From contig CAJFLE010000005.1 in assembly GCA_904387375.1 (NCBI GenBank), positions 21,309-85,308 on the forward strand: 64,000 nt of DNA, read 5' to 3'. Positions 33,124 through 41,622 of the stretch are shown one piece after another (within the stretch, counting starts at the first letter, position 1; each line of letters opens with the position of its first letter). The stretch comes from Candidatus Protoclostridium gallicola. GTDB lineage: Bacteria > Bacillota > Clostridia > Christensenellales > Pumilibacteraceae. The notes under the pieces are model-generated. The model worked only from the letters and a program-made list of their open reading frames with translations. It was not told the DNA's origin and made no database searches. A program made the translations under genes and the position numbers.

Positions 33124-34509
33124 ATGTTAAACGATCTCGCGGAATTCATAGAAATAGAAAGCGTGCTCGGGGAGCCGGAGGAAAACGCTCCGTTCGGCAG
33201 AGAAAACGCGCGCGCACTCGCCCTGTTTCTGGAAAAAGCCGCCGCTTACGGGCTGAAAACGGGCAGCGACGGCGGTTATGCGGGCTGGGCGGAATACGGC
33301 GATGGAGAGACGCTTATCGGCGTGCTCGCCCATCTCGACGTCGTGCCCGCAGGCGGGGGCTGGTCGTACGATCCGTTCAGACTGACGGTGAAGGACGGGA
33401 ATATGTACGGCCGCGGCGTGAGCGACGACAAGGGGCCGCTCGTGGCCTGCCTGCATGCGCTCGCGCGGCTGAGGCGGGAGAACGCCGATCTCGGCTGCCG
33501 GGTTCGGCTCATAGCGGGCTGCAACGAGGAAACGGGCAGCGAGTGCATAAAGCATTACGTCAGGCACTGCGAGATCCCAAAGGCTTCTTTCACGCCCGAC
33601 GCTGACTTCCCCGTCGTCGCGAGCGAGAAAGGCATCGCGCATCTGAAAATAACCTTCCCGCGCTCCGAGGCGCTTGCCGAAGGCAAAATAACGGCGCAGG
33701 CGGGCACGCGCCCCAACGTGGTGCCCAACGCGGCGACTCTGCTCATCGGACGCGGCTCCCCGCTCTTCGATGCGCTGGCGGCCGAATTCAGGGACGTGAG
33801 CGGCCTGCCGCATGCGGAAAGGATTGCGGGAGTATTGAAAGATTACGGCTGCGATCCCGCCGATTTCGCGTGCGAGATGACGGACGACGGACTGCGCGTT
33901 ACGGCGCGCGGCATCGCGGCGCACGGCTCGACGCCCGAAAAGGGCGACAACGCGGCGGCGAAAATACTGTTCATGCTCCTCGCGCTGACGGGCGACGAAA
34001 GCGTCGCGGCGGCGTGCGAATACCTCGCGCCGAGGGACGCCGCAGAACGTCTGGGCATTGCCGCGGAGGACGCGACCGGCGCGCTGACGATGAACCTCGG
34101 CGTATTGTCCGCCGTCGGCGGAGTGCTGTCGCTCACCGTGGACATAAGGACGCCGGCTTGTTCGGACTACGCGGACATAAAGCGCAGGCTCGCGGAGGCG
34201 CTGACGGGCGCGGAGATAACCGAGCTGCACCGCTCCGAGCCGCTGGCGTTCGACGAAAACGATACGCTCGTATCAACGCTGCTCGGCGTATACCGCAAGG
34301 TCACGGGCGACACGGCTTCGCGGCCGCTGCACATCGGCGGAGGGACGTACGCCAAGGAGCTGCCCAACTGCGTGGGCTTCGGCGCCGTCTTCCCCGGCAC
34401 GGACACGCGCATGCACGAGCCGGACGAGTTCTACCCCGTCGCGGCGTTCGAAAAGCTGGAAACGATATATTACGAGGCGATAAAAGCGCTGTGCGCGGCG
34501 TACAGATAA
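33124..34509 (+). CDS. M20 family dipeptidase, PepV-like
   Basis: A 461-residue dinuclear zinc peptidase. The ligand series is complete: His in LAHLDVVPAGGGW, Asp in GRGVSDDKGP, the catalytic and metal Glu pair in GCNEETGSE, Asp in FTPDADFPV, and a final His in TRMHEPDEFY. An inserted lid domain is typical of PepV, a broad dipeptidase acting on beta-Ala- and other dipeptides. The start at 33124 is 6 nt behind the -10 box with no Shine-Dalgarno. The longer track ORF would begin within the promoter. Confidence 0.87.
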   Translation: MLNDLAEFIEIESVLGEPEENAPFGRENARALALFLEKAAAYGLKTGSDGGYAGWAEYGDGETLIGVLAHLDVVPAGGGWSYDPFRLTVKDGNMYGRGVSDDKGPLVACLHALARLRRENADLGCRVRLIAGCNEETGSECIKHYVRHCEIPKASFTPDADFPVVASEKGIAHLKITFPRSEALAEGKITAQAGTRPNVVPNAATLLIGRGSPLFDALAAEFRDVSGLPHAERIAGVLKDYGCDPADFACEMTDDGLRVTARGIAAHGSTPEKGDNAAAKILFMLLALTGDESVAAACEYLAPRDAAERLGIAAEDATGALTMNLGVLSAVGGVLSLTVDIRTPACSDYADIKRRLAEALTGAEITELHRSEPLAFDENDTLVSTLLGVYRKVTGDTASRPLHIGGGTYAKELPNCVGFGAVFPGTDTRMHEPDEFYPVAAFEKLETIYYEAIKALCAAYR

Positions 34510-34547
34510 CGCGCGCGGCAATAGGAACATAAAATCAGAAGTATGCG

Positions 34548-34582
34548 AAAAACCGCGGGAGTACCCGCGGTTTTCGTGTTTT
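34548..34582. terminator. Terminator shared by pepV-like gene and ROK kinase gene
   Basis: AAAAACCGCGGG pairs with CCCGCGGTTTT around a 4-nt loop; CGTGTTTTTT follows on the plus strand and a T tract on the other strand. Confidence 0.85.
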
Positions 34583-34592
34583 TTGGTTATGT

Positions 34593-35534
34593 TCAGTTAT
34601 TGAGCCATGCAACGAGCGCAGCCGCGCCGATGATGCCGGCGTCGTTTTTGAGCGTCGCTATGTGCAGGCCGACGTGAGGGCCTTCGCCGAACGAATATTC
34701 GGCCACGTATTTCTTGAGCGGAACGAGCAGAACGTCGCCCTGCGCGCACACGCCGCCGCCGAGAATGATCGCTTCGGGACGGAGCGCGTTGACGATATTG
34801 ACGAGACCTTCGCCGAGCATGGTTATGTAATGCTCGAACACGGATTTGGCCGCTTTGTCGTTCAGCAGCATGCCGTCGAACACCGTCTTGCCGTTTACTT
34901 TCTCTATATCCGGGCAGACCTCCCACAGCTTGCTGTGCGGATTTTTCATCATCGCGCGCTTGGTGTCGCGTATGAGCGCGGTGGCGGAGGAATATGCCTC
35001 GAAGCAGCCGCGGCGGCCGCAGGTACAGGGCTCGCCGCCCGACTTTATGACCACGTGGCCTATTTCGGCGCCCTTGGACTGATTGCCTTCGAACAGGCGG
35101 CCGTCTATGATTATGCCGCTGCCGATGCCCGTGCCTATCGTGATGAACACGCTGGAATTATACGCCTTGCCCGCGCCGTATTTGGCTTCGCCGAGCGCGG
35201 CGGCGTTGGCGTCGTTGCAGACGCGGGTGGGATAGCCCGTCAGTTTCTGCATTTTCTCGCCGAGGGGAACGTAGTCCCATTTGAGGTTATACGCATGGTC
35301 GACCATTCCCGTGCAGGAGTTCACGGCGCCGGGGCAGCCTATGCCCACGCCCGTGATTATCTTGTCGCCCGCTTCGTCTTTGAGTTCGTTGACCATGCCC
35401 GCGATGTCGGCTATGATCTTGTCCGCCCCCGCTTCGGTGTCCGTCACGACGGAGCGCCACGAGATTATGCGCCCCTCCTTGACCAATCCGGCCTTTATCG
35501 ACGTGCCGCCGATATCGATTCCGATCTGATACAT
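34593..35534 (-). CDS. ROK family glucokinase
   Basis: A 313-residue sugar kinase. The ATP phosphate-binding GIDIGGTSIKAGLV stands at the N-terminus, the catalytic Asp in NDANAAALGE, and the ROK zinc motif in GHVVIKSGGEPCTCGRRGCFEAYSS. It most likely phosphorylates glucose in the cytosol; related ROK kinases use other hexoses. A late LRPEAIILGGG is typical. Upstream is a membrane protein gene 25 nt away, probably the same transcript. Confidence 0.87.
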   Translation of the reverse strand: MYQIGIDIGGTSIKAGLVKEGRIISWRSVVTDTEAGADKIIADIAGMVNELKDEAGDKIITGVGIGCPGAVNSCTGMVDHAYNLKWDYVPLGEKMQKLTGYPTRVCNDANAAALGEAKYGAGKAYNSSVFITIGTGIGSGIIIDGRLFEGNQSKGAEIGHVVIKSGGEPCTCGRRGCFEAYSSATALIRDTKRAMMKNPHSKLWEVCPDIEKVNGKTVFDGMLLNDKAAKSVFEHYITMLGEGLVNIVNALRPEAIILGGGVCAQGDVLLVPLKKYVAEYSFGEGPHVGLHIATLKNDAGIIGAAALVAWLNN

Positions 35535-35559
35535 TTCCTTTTCTTCACCTTTTTTGCTT

Positions 35560-36795
35560 TTATTTTATTATTATCTTGCCGATGGAGCCGGACAGCTTGT
35601 CACGTTCGTCCTTCTCCTTGTCGTTGAGATAATTGTTGAACATATTGACCACGTTCATGCGGTTGGTTATGACGAGTTTGCGCGTGACGGGCAGAGGCGG
35701 CATTTTGAATGCCAGTTTCTCTCCGCCTTCCGCGGCGGGCGGCGCCTCCTTTTCGGCGGCGACGTTCTCGCTCTGCATCTTTTTCTTTTCGGGAAGCTGC
35801 ACGGCGGACGAATAGGTCTTGTCGGACACGTTGCCGCCCAGGCGGGATACTTCCACGTAGTCGGAGAACACGCGCGGCTGAGGCGTCTGTGCGGCCGTAT
35901 GAGCCGCTGCTGCCGCGGCGGGCTGAGCCTTTTCTTCTCCGATTTTCTGTTTCGTCGGCTCTGCGGCCGGTTCGGAAGCGGCGGACTTTTCCGCGGCGGG
36001 CGCTGCCTGCTCCTCTTCGTGCGTTTCTTCTGCCGCGGGCGCCGACGGTACGGTTTCCGTCACCGGCGCGGGACGCTGCTCCGCGGGCTCGGTTCCGGCC
36101 GCGGGAACTTCCTCTTTCACCGGCTCTTCGGCAGGCTGTGCGGCCACTGCCGGCTCTTCCGGAACGGTTTCGGCAGTCACCGGCTGCCCGGTCTCTGCGG
36201 GTTCGGGCGCCGTTTCGGCCGCGGGAGCGGGCTGCGCTTCGACAGGCCGAGCGTCCGGAGTTACCGCAACCGGCGTTTCGGTCGGCGCGGGCTGCGCGAC
36301 TTCGGGCGCCGCGGGAGCCTGCTCAGCTTCCGGCGCGTATGGCACGCGCTCCGTCCCGATATTCTCGCCCGTTATAACCGCAACGTATACTCCGCTGCGG
36401 CGTCTTGCGAAAGCGAGCACGAGATCGACGACGGCGAGCAGCGACAGCAGCGCGGCCAGTCCGGTGCCGAGTACGGTTCCGAACACGCCTACTGCTCCGC
36501 CCAGCATGGGCACCGCAAACAGCTCGGTATCGTTATTCATAAACGCCAGGCTACCGTCGGCGTCGGTTACGGACAAGCCGAACAGACTCGTTTTCGTCAG
36601 GACGTACACGCACCACACGGCGATCATGACCACGATCAGCACGATGTCGATGACGCGGAAAAACACCGTTCCGGATGTGGACGGCTTCCCCGCTGCGGCA
36701 AGGCGCACGAGCGCGATGAGCATGAGCAGGGAGAGCGCTCCGAAAACGGCCGTGTATACTATTCCGAAAGTGTCGAACTCATATAATAACGGCAT
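35560..36795 (-). CDS. Membrane protein with Pro/Ala/Glu-rich tail, function unknown
   Basis: A 411-residue protein. Three or four transmembrane segments occupy roughly residues 10-135. A long, apparently disordered Pro-Ala-Glu-Thr tract follows (about 150-310). The end is a conserved-looking block PLPVTRKLVITNRMNVVNMFNNYLNDKEKDERDKL. The tail could span or contact the cell wall or act as a cytosolic tether; topology is not clear. The start at 36795 is 6 nt behind a perfect TATAAT with no Shine-Dalgarno. It is followed by the ROK kinase gene. Confidence 0.6.
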   Translation of the reverse strand: MPLLYEFDTFGIVYTAVFGALSLLMLIALVRLAAAGKPSTSGTVFFRVIDIVLIVVMIAVWCVYVLTKTSLFGLSVTDADGSLAFMNNDTELFAVPMLGGAVGVFGTVLGTGLAALLSLLAVVDLVLAFARRRSGVYVAVITGENIGTERVPYAPEAEQAPAAPEVAQPAPTETPVAVTPDARPVEAQPAPAAETAPEPAETGQPVTAETVPEEPAVAAQPAEEPVKEEVPAAGTEPAEQRPAPVTETVPSAPAAEETHEEEQAAPAAEKSAASEPAAEPTKQKIGEEKAQPAAAAAAHTAAQTPQPRVFSDYVEVSRLGGNVSDKTYSSAVQLPEKKKMQSENVAAEKEAPPAAEGGEKLAFKMPPLPVTRKLVITNRMNVVNMFNNYLNDKEKDERDKLSGSIGKIIIK

Positions 36796-36801
36796 AATAG
36801 A

Positions 36802-36830
36802 ATTATATATAAAACGACGCGTTTTGTCAA
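36802..36830 (-). promoter_or_regulatory. Sigma-A promoter, leaderless type, of the membrane protein-ROK operon
   Basis: Perfect TTGACA (36825-36830), 17 bp, TATAAT (36802-36807), ATG 6 nt further. The -35 box overlaps the last codons of the spoVB-like gene. Confidence 0.82.
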
Positions 36831-38383
36831 TACTTTTTGGATTTTTTAACGCCCGCTGCGGCGTTTATTTTTACGGAGCGCGACAAAAGCTCGCGCGGGT
36901 GCAGCACTCCAGCGGCCGCGAGCGCGGCAAGGTACACCGTTCCGAACGCGGCGAGCGCGGTCAGCGTGGCGGCGACAGGCGGCAGAGGCAGCATGAGAAC
37001 GGCTCCGCCGGCAAGACATGCTGCCGCGGCGGAAAGCGCGCACACCGCAAACGGCCGCGCGGGAATGCCGCGCAGACCGTCCAGGGCGGCGGCAGCGTCG
37101 AGCGCGAAGGTCACGGCGTACGCGGCGACGGAAGCGGCGGCGCTGCCCGTCATGCCGGCGAGAGGAAGCAGCAGCGCGGTCAGGACGGCTTTGAGCGCGC
37201 CGCCGATAAGCAGATTGACGGCGGGCACGTACGCCCTGCCGGCCGCCTGCAGATAAGTCGTCGCTATCTGCATATAGCAGACGTACAGCACGCTCACGGA
37301 CGACACGCGGAGCACGGACGCCGCGACTTCGGTCAGCGCGGGAGTAAGGCCGGAGGAATACAGCAGCGTCACGAGCGGCCGGGCGAACAGGCAGAGCGCC
37401 GCGCTGCCGCCGAGACCGACGACGTGGGCGTATTTCATTCCCTCGGCGACGTATCCGTCCGCACGTTCTCCCCGCTTCAGCGCCGCGGAAAACCTCGGCA
37501 CGAGCGCGGCCGCAACCGCAGAGGTCACCACCGCGGGCAGATTGACTATCGCCGACACGGGCGCGCCGGCGGCGCCGTACAGCGACGTGGCTTCCGTCAC
37601 CGGCATGCCGCCCGCGACGAGGATATTGACTATCATTACGCTGTCGATGAGCTGCAGCAGCGGGAGCACGAGCGAGCCGAAGGATATGGGCAGCGCGCTC
37701 CCGTACACGTCGGCGAGGACGGCGCGCACGGGCGGCGCGGCGCCTTCCGGAGTTTCGTTTCTCCGCCGAGCGAGCAGACCGACGGCAAGCGCGAGAAGCG
37801 CAAGCGCTTCGCTCGCCGTTATGCCGATGGCGGCGCCGGCGACGCCGCACTCAACGCCGTAAGGCATGAGCGCCGCGGCGAAGAACAGTCCGGCGCCCAG
37901 CTTCACGACCTGCTCGACGAGCTGACTGGCCGCCGTCGGGAACATATTGTTCCTGCCCTGCCACCACCCGCGCAGCGCGGCGAGGAGGGACACGAACAGC
38001 ACGGACGGGGCGAGCGCGACGTATGCGGCCGCGGCGAGAGGATTGCCCTGCAGACGGGCGAAAAACGCGCCTCCCAGCGCCATTATAAGACTGCCCGCCA
38101 GTCCCGCAGCGGCAAGGGAAAGTACGCTCACGGTAAGAATGCGCCTGCTCTCGCGCGTGTTTCCGACGGCGAGCGCACGCGCGGTGCTGCGCGACACCGC
38201 CTGAGGAATGCCGCCGCTCGACAGCGCGAGCAGCGTCGTATATGCGGGAAACACAAGCTGGTATATGCCCATGCCTTCGGCGCCGAGCACGGTGACGAGC
38301 GGGATTTTATACAGCGCGCCTATGACCTTGGCGACAAGTCCGGCGGCGGCGAGGAACGCGGCTGAACGGAAAAAGTTTTTCAT
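36827..38383 (-). CDS. SpoVB-like polysaccharide/lipid flippase (MATE/MOP superfamily)
   Basis: A 518-residue polytopic protein with about 14 hydrophobic helices. KNFFRSAAFLAAAGLVAKVIGALYKIPLVTVLGAEGMGIYQLVFPAYTTLLALSSGGIPQAVSR is the standard SpoVB/YtgP opening. SpoVB is needed for cortex synthesis, whereas YtgP/MurJ paralogues flip lipid II in growing cells; the sequence alone does not separate them. The start at 38383 has no Shine-Dalgarno, and an upstream GAATTTT with CATAATAAT 15 bp away is only weakly sigma-E-like. Confidence 0.83.
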   Translation of the reverse strand: MKNFFRSAAFLAAAGLVAKVIGALYKIPLVTVLGAEGMGIYQLVFPAYTTLLALSSGGIPQAVSRSTARALAVGNTRESRRILTVSVLSLAAAGLAGSLIMALGGAFFARLQGNPLAAAAYVALAPSVLFVSLLAALRGWWQGRNNMFPTAASQLVEQVVKLGAGLFFAAALMPYGVECGVAGAAIGITASEALALLALAVGLLARRRNETPEGAAPPVRAVLADVYGSALPISFGSLVLPLLQLIDSVMIVNILVAGGMPVTEATSLYGAAGAPVSAIVNLPAVVTSAVAAALVPRFSAALKRGERADGYVAEGMKYAHVVGLGGSAALCLFARPLVTLLYSSGLTPALTEVAASVLRVSSVSVLYVCYMQIATTYLQAAGRAYVPAVNLLIGGALKAVLTALLLPLAGMTGSAAASVAAYAVTFALDAAAALDGLRGIPARPFAVCALSAAAACLAGGAVLMLPLPPVAATLTALAAFGTVYLAALAAAGVLHPRELLSRSVKINAAAGVKKSKKY

Positions 38384-38449
38384 CCGTATTATTATGCGTA
38401 TCCCGGCGCGCAAAATTCGCCTTCTGCTGCGCAGGGCGGAGAAGATACG

Positions 38450-38479
38450 ACAAAATCCCGCGGAAGATTCCGCGGGATC
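38450..38479 (-). terminator. Terminator of rplM-rpsI
   Basis: ATCCCGCGGAA pairs with TTCCGCGGGAT around a 2-3-nt loop, followed by TTTGTCG on the minus strand. Confidence 0.8.
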
Positions 38480-38502
38480 TGCGTTGCGTAAAGAAATAAC
38501 GA

Positions 38503-38913
38503 TTATCTCTTCGAGAACTGAGGCGCTTTGCGCGCTTTCTTGAGACCGTACTTTTTGCGCTCCTTCATGCGGGGGTCGCGCGTAAGGAAGCCGGCCTTTT
38601 TGAGGGGCGCTTTGTTCGCTTCGTCGAGTTCGACGAGGGCGCGGGCGATGCCGTGGCGCACTGCGCCTGCCTGACCAGTATAGCCGCCGCCGCGGACGTT
38701 GACGAATATGTCGAGCTTGCCTGCCGTTTCGGTAAGCACGAGGGGCTGGTTGACGATGAGTTTGAGCGTTTCGAGACCGAAGTAGTCGTCGATGGAGCGC
38801 TTATTGATCTGGAAAGCGCCGCTGCCCGGCATGATGCGCACGCGGGCGACCGCCTTCTTGCGTCTTCCGGTTCCCCAGAACTGAAGTTTTTTCTTGGAAT
38901 TCTTTGTAGCCAT
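38503..38913 (-). CDS. rpsI: 30S ribosomal protein S9
   Basis: A 136-residue S9. [26 protein letters not shown] and [21 protein letters not shown] are signature blocks, and the C-terminal tail [12 protein letters not shown] reaches the P-site tRNA. AAGGAGG precedes the ATG. Second gene of the conserved rplM-rpsI operon. Confidence 0.97.
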   Translation of the reverse strand: MATKNSKKKLQFWGTGRRKKAVARVRIMPGSGAFQINKRSIDDYFGLETLKLIVNQPLVLTETAGKLDIFVNVRGGGYTGQAGAVRHGIARALVELDEANKAPLKKAGFLTRDPRMKERKKYGLKKARKAPQFSKR

Positions 38914-38924
38914 GGGGTACCTCC

Positions 38925-39431
38925 TTATTTAACCAGCGTAAGGACTTCGGGCTTCTGTGCCTCGTGTCCGTGCTCCGCTCCCTTATAGACGCGAAGCTTT
39001 TTGAGCATCTGTCTGCCGAGAGAGTTCTTCGGAAGCATGCCCTTTACTGCGTCGTAAACGGCCTTGTCCGAATCGTTCTTCATATACTCTTTGTAAGGCT
39101 TCTCTTTAAGTCCGCCCATGTAGCCGGAGTGCGTACGCTTCATCTTCTGCTCCATCTTCTTGCCGGTAAGCACGACTTTGTCGCAGTTGATGACGATGAC
39201 GTGATCGCCGCAGTCCACGTTGGGAGTGAACACGGGCTTGTTCTTGCCGCGCAGCACCGCAGCCACCTGGCTTGCCAGTCTGCCGAGGGGCATTCCCTCG
39301 CCGTCGGCGACGTACCACTTGCTTTCGACGTACTCGGGCGCGCCTTTCTTTGCGGCGTCTTTGGTCGCCATGACCGTTCTGCCCGGACGTGCGCCGCTCT
39401 TAACGGGCGCGTTCTTCGTTTTTTCTTCCAT
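38925..39431 (-). CDS. rplM: 50S ribosomal protein L13 with N-terminal extension
   Basis: A 168-residue L13. The family core starts near residue 34 ([22 protein letters not shown]) and continues with [15 protein letters not shown] and RTHSGYMGG. Normal L13 is about 142-147 residues; the extra 20-25 basic residues ([20 protein letters not shown]) are preceded by AGAGG at the right distance, so they are likely translated. An internal ATG at codon 21 would give a normal-sized protein but has no Shine-Dalgarno. Confidence 0.95.
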   Translation of the reverse strand: MEEKTKNAPVKSGARPGRTVMATKDAAKKGAPEYVESKWYVADGEGMPLGRLASQVAAVLRGKNKPVFTPNVDCGDHVIVINCDKVVLTGKKMEQKMKRTHSGYMGGLKEKPYKEYMKNDSDKAVYDAVKGMLPKNSLGRQMLKKLRVYKGAEHGHEAQKPEVLTLVK

Positions 39432-39518
39432 TTTATCCTCTTGTCGCCCGGGCGCATTTCACGCTACGCCCGCGCATAAGGCCTCTTCCGGCGGGGCATG
39501 CCGGTTTCGGCGCAAAAT
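39432..39518 (-). promoter_or_regulatory. Structured leader of rplM-rpsI, possible L13-binding autoregulatory element
   Basis: The minus-strand leader contains a CCGGC/GCCGG hairpin with a 7-nt loop and a CGGGCG/CGCCCG hairpin ending just before the AGAGG site. Firmicutes often have an L13 leader here, but I cannot confirm a match to its consensus from memory. Confidence 0.4.
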
Positions 39519-39525
39519 CCTTAAT

Positions 39526-39555
39526 AATATATTATAAATTATACGGTTTTGTCAA
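39526..39555 (-). promoter_or_regulatory. Sigma-A promoter of rplM-rpsI
   Basis: TTGACA (39550-39555), 18 bp, TATATT (39526-39531), in a very AT-rich block. The leader is about 90 nt. Confidence 0.65.
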
Positions 39556-39596
39556 GCAAATCGCGGCATTTTTTATGCCTTCGTATTTTTTATCGA

Positions 39597-41591
39597 TTAA
39601 GCCGTCGTGCCGGTATCCGTTCCCGTGCCGGTGTCGGTACCCTCTTCCTCGTCGGTGCCGAAGTTCTCCCAGCTCGAGTGGTCGTGGTGCCAGTCGATGC
39701 AGTCGGTGTCGTGGCAGACGATCTGGGTGCGCTCGTATTCGGGCACATAGCCGAGCTTGACGCCGTACAGGCTGCTGTCGTCGAACATACCGGATATCTT
39801 GTTGATATACATGTAGTTCTGAGCCGTCGAGGTGTAAGCGCTGAAATACGAGACGTAGGTCTCCGTCGTCGTCACCTTTTCGCCGTTGTCTGCGGTTGCG
39901 TCAAGCGTGACGGAGAAGAAATCGATGCCGAAATTGTCGGTAACGGGAGTGAAGCCGGAAGCGTGAAGTTCGGCGGTCTGATTGGAGTAGTCCTCGTATG
40001 CGGAGCAGGAGAAGAACACGCTGGAAGTCGTGGTCTCTTCACCCGTTTCATCGTCGGGTTTTGTGGTCTCCATGAGTCCGTACGCGCGGCCGCTGTAATA
40101 GCCGAGCAGCGTGACGCCCGATCCGTCGTAGATCTTAACCGAAATAACATCGTCGCCGTTGCCGGACTCGTAACGGTAGAAGCCGTCCGACGTCGAAGCG
40201 ATCACGCAGGGCGCGACGCTGTATTCGCCGTCGCCGGACACCGAACCGCCCGAAGATTCCACGGAATTATCGACGGGAATTATCGTCGTAAGCGACGAAG
40301 TATCCTCGACGAGCACGGGATTGAGTTTGCCGAGGTCGGAAGTGATCGCGTTCGCGGCGTCTTCGCCTTCCCTGTCTTCGACGTACTGTCTGCGCTGAGC
40401 GCAGCAGTCGGTGACATTCAGGCTCGTTCTGCCGTCGGCACTTGTGTTGGTGAAGTACAGATAATTGCCCGCGACTCCGGTTATGGAAATGGCGCCGTCG
40501 GTGACGGTGTTGTTGGTGATCTCCTGTCTGTTGCCGGCAAAGTCGGTCATCTCGAGGATCACGCCGTTCGCCTTCTCGCTGCTGGAAGCGGTGCGCGTGA
40601 AGTAGATATAGTCGGAAACGGTGTCGTAACCGGTTTCTTTGTCCGTACTCGCGTCATACGTGGTCTTTTCCGGGAAATATACGCTGTCTACGCCGCTGAC
40701 TATTTCTTCGGTGCCCGTGCGCACGCCGTTGTGTATGGTGGTGCACACGATGAAGCCCGTCGTGATGCCGTCCTGCTCGTCCTCGGAATTCGCGTAATAC
40801 GATTCGAACGTGACGAGATATACGTTATCGTTCTGCTTATAGAACGCATACGGAACGGAAGCATTCACTTCCGTCGCGGTATAAAGCTGAGTAAGCGAAC
40901 CGGTATTGAGGTTATAGCTGTAGAACTCGGCGCGTTCGTACTGAACGTTGCCTTCGCTGTCGCGATCGGTGTCGGGCGAAGCGAAGTACACGATGTCGTC
41001 GAAGATCCAGAAGCCGCCGTCATAGCCGGACGTGCCGATCTTCTTGCTTATGACCTGTTCGACTTCGATGGAATAAGCGGACTGCTCTCCGTTTGTGGCC
41101 ACTTTGTTCTGCACCCAGTTGCCGTTTTCGTCGAGCACCTGCGCGTCCTCGTTGTTGTCGGGGTCGCCTATCTGATATTCGCCGAGGTCGACGTAGTCCA
41201 GCTTTTCGTATTCGAAATCGAGCACCGTTTTGAGCTGGCTGTCGTCCTTGATGTTGTGGTCGACGCGGCCGTCTTCCGTCAGATTGCCCTCGGCCGATTC
41301 CGCTGCGGAAAGCGTGGGACGTTCGTCCACTATCTTCGCGCGGTACAGGCCGCCTTTCATAACGCTGCCGGTGCGGTTTGTTTCGCCGCTGTCGTCGGTG
41401 TATTCGGGCACGCCGTTGATGAAGTAGACGTAATCGCCGTACCGGACGGTGGTGCCGCCGTTGGAATATACGACGGGCAGAGATTCGTCCCCGTTATCCC
41501 CCGGCTCGCAGGCCGTGAGGAAAGCAAACGCGGACAGGCACAGCGCCGCGCTGAGCAGCACCGCGAGCAATTTTTTGATTCCGTTTTTCAT
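39597..41591 (-). CDS. Large surface lipoprotein, propeller-like, function unknown
   Basis: A 664-residue lipoprotein with the signal and lipobox LLSAALCLSAFAFLTAC (Cys about 28). The body has repeated strand pairs of the YGDYVYFING / FDDIVYFASP / GNYLYFTNTS / NYMYINK type, like DUF5050-style beta-propellers, and is rich in Asp, Thr and Ser. Near the end lies a dense potential metal site CHDTDCIDWHHDHSSW, then a Thr/Gly/Asp tail. It probably sits outside the membrane. It follows the GH2-like gene by 31 nt with GGAG 11 nt before the ATG, so the two are likely co-expressed. Confidence 0.65.
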   Translation of the reverse strand: MKNGIKKLLAVLLSAALCLSAFAFLTACEPGDNGDESLPVVYSNGGTTVRYGDYVYFINGVPEYTDDSGETNRTGSVMKGGLYRAKIVDERPTLSAAESAEGNLTEDGRVDHNIKDDSQLKTVLDFEYEKLDYVDLGEYQIGDPDNNEDAQVLDENGNWVQNKVATNGEQSAYSIEVEQVISKKIGTSGYDGGFWIFDDIVYFASPDTDRDSEGNVQYERAEFYSYNLNTGSLTQLYTATEVNASVPYAFYKQNDNVYLVTFESYYANSEDEQDGITTGFIVCTTIHNGVRTGTEEIVSGVDSVYFPEKTTYDASTDKETGYDTVSDYIYFTRTASSSEKANGVILEMTDFAGNRQEITNNTVTDGAISITGVAGNYLYFTNTSADGRTSLNVTDCCAQRRQYVEDREGEDAANAITSDLGKLNPVLVEDTSSLTTIIPVDNSVESSGGSVSGDGEYSVAPCVIASTSDGFYRYESGNGDDVISVKIYDGSGVTLLGYYSGRAYGLMETTKPDDETGEETTTSSVFFSCSAYEDYSNQTAELHASGFTPVTDNFGIDFFSVTLDATADNGEKVTTTETYVSYFSAYTSTAQNYMYINKISGMFDDSSLYGVKLGYVPEYERTQIVCHDTDCIDWHHDHSSWENFGTDEEEGTDTGTGTDTGTTA

Positions 41592-41622
41592 TTATGTCTG
41601 TTCTCCGATGTTTTCCGAGTAG

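Noticed and set aside
35709-36377. Plus-strand ORFs across the Pro/Ala/Glu-rich tail region
   Set aside because: They arise from the repetitive codons of the minus-strand tail (Arg/Pro-rich in the other frames) and do not resemble proteins.
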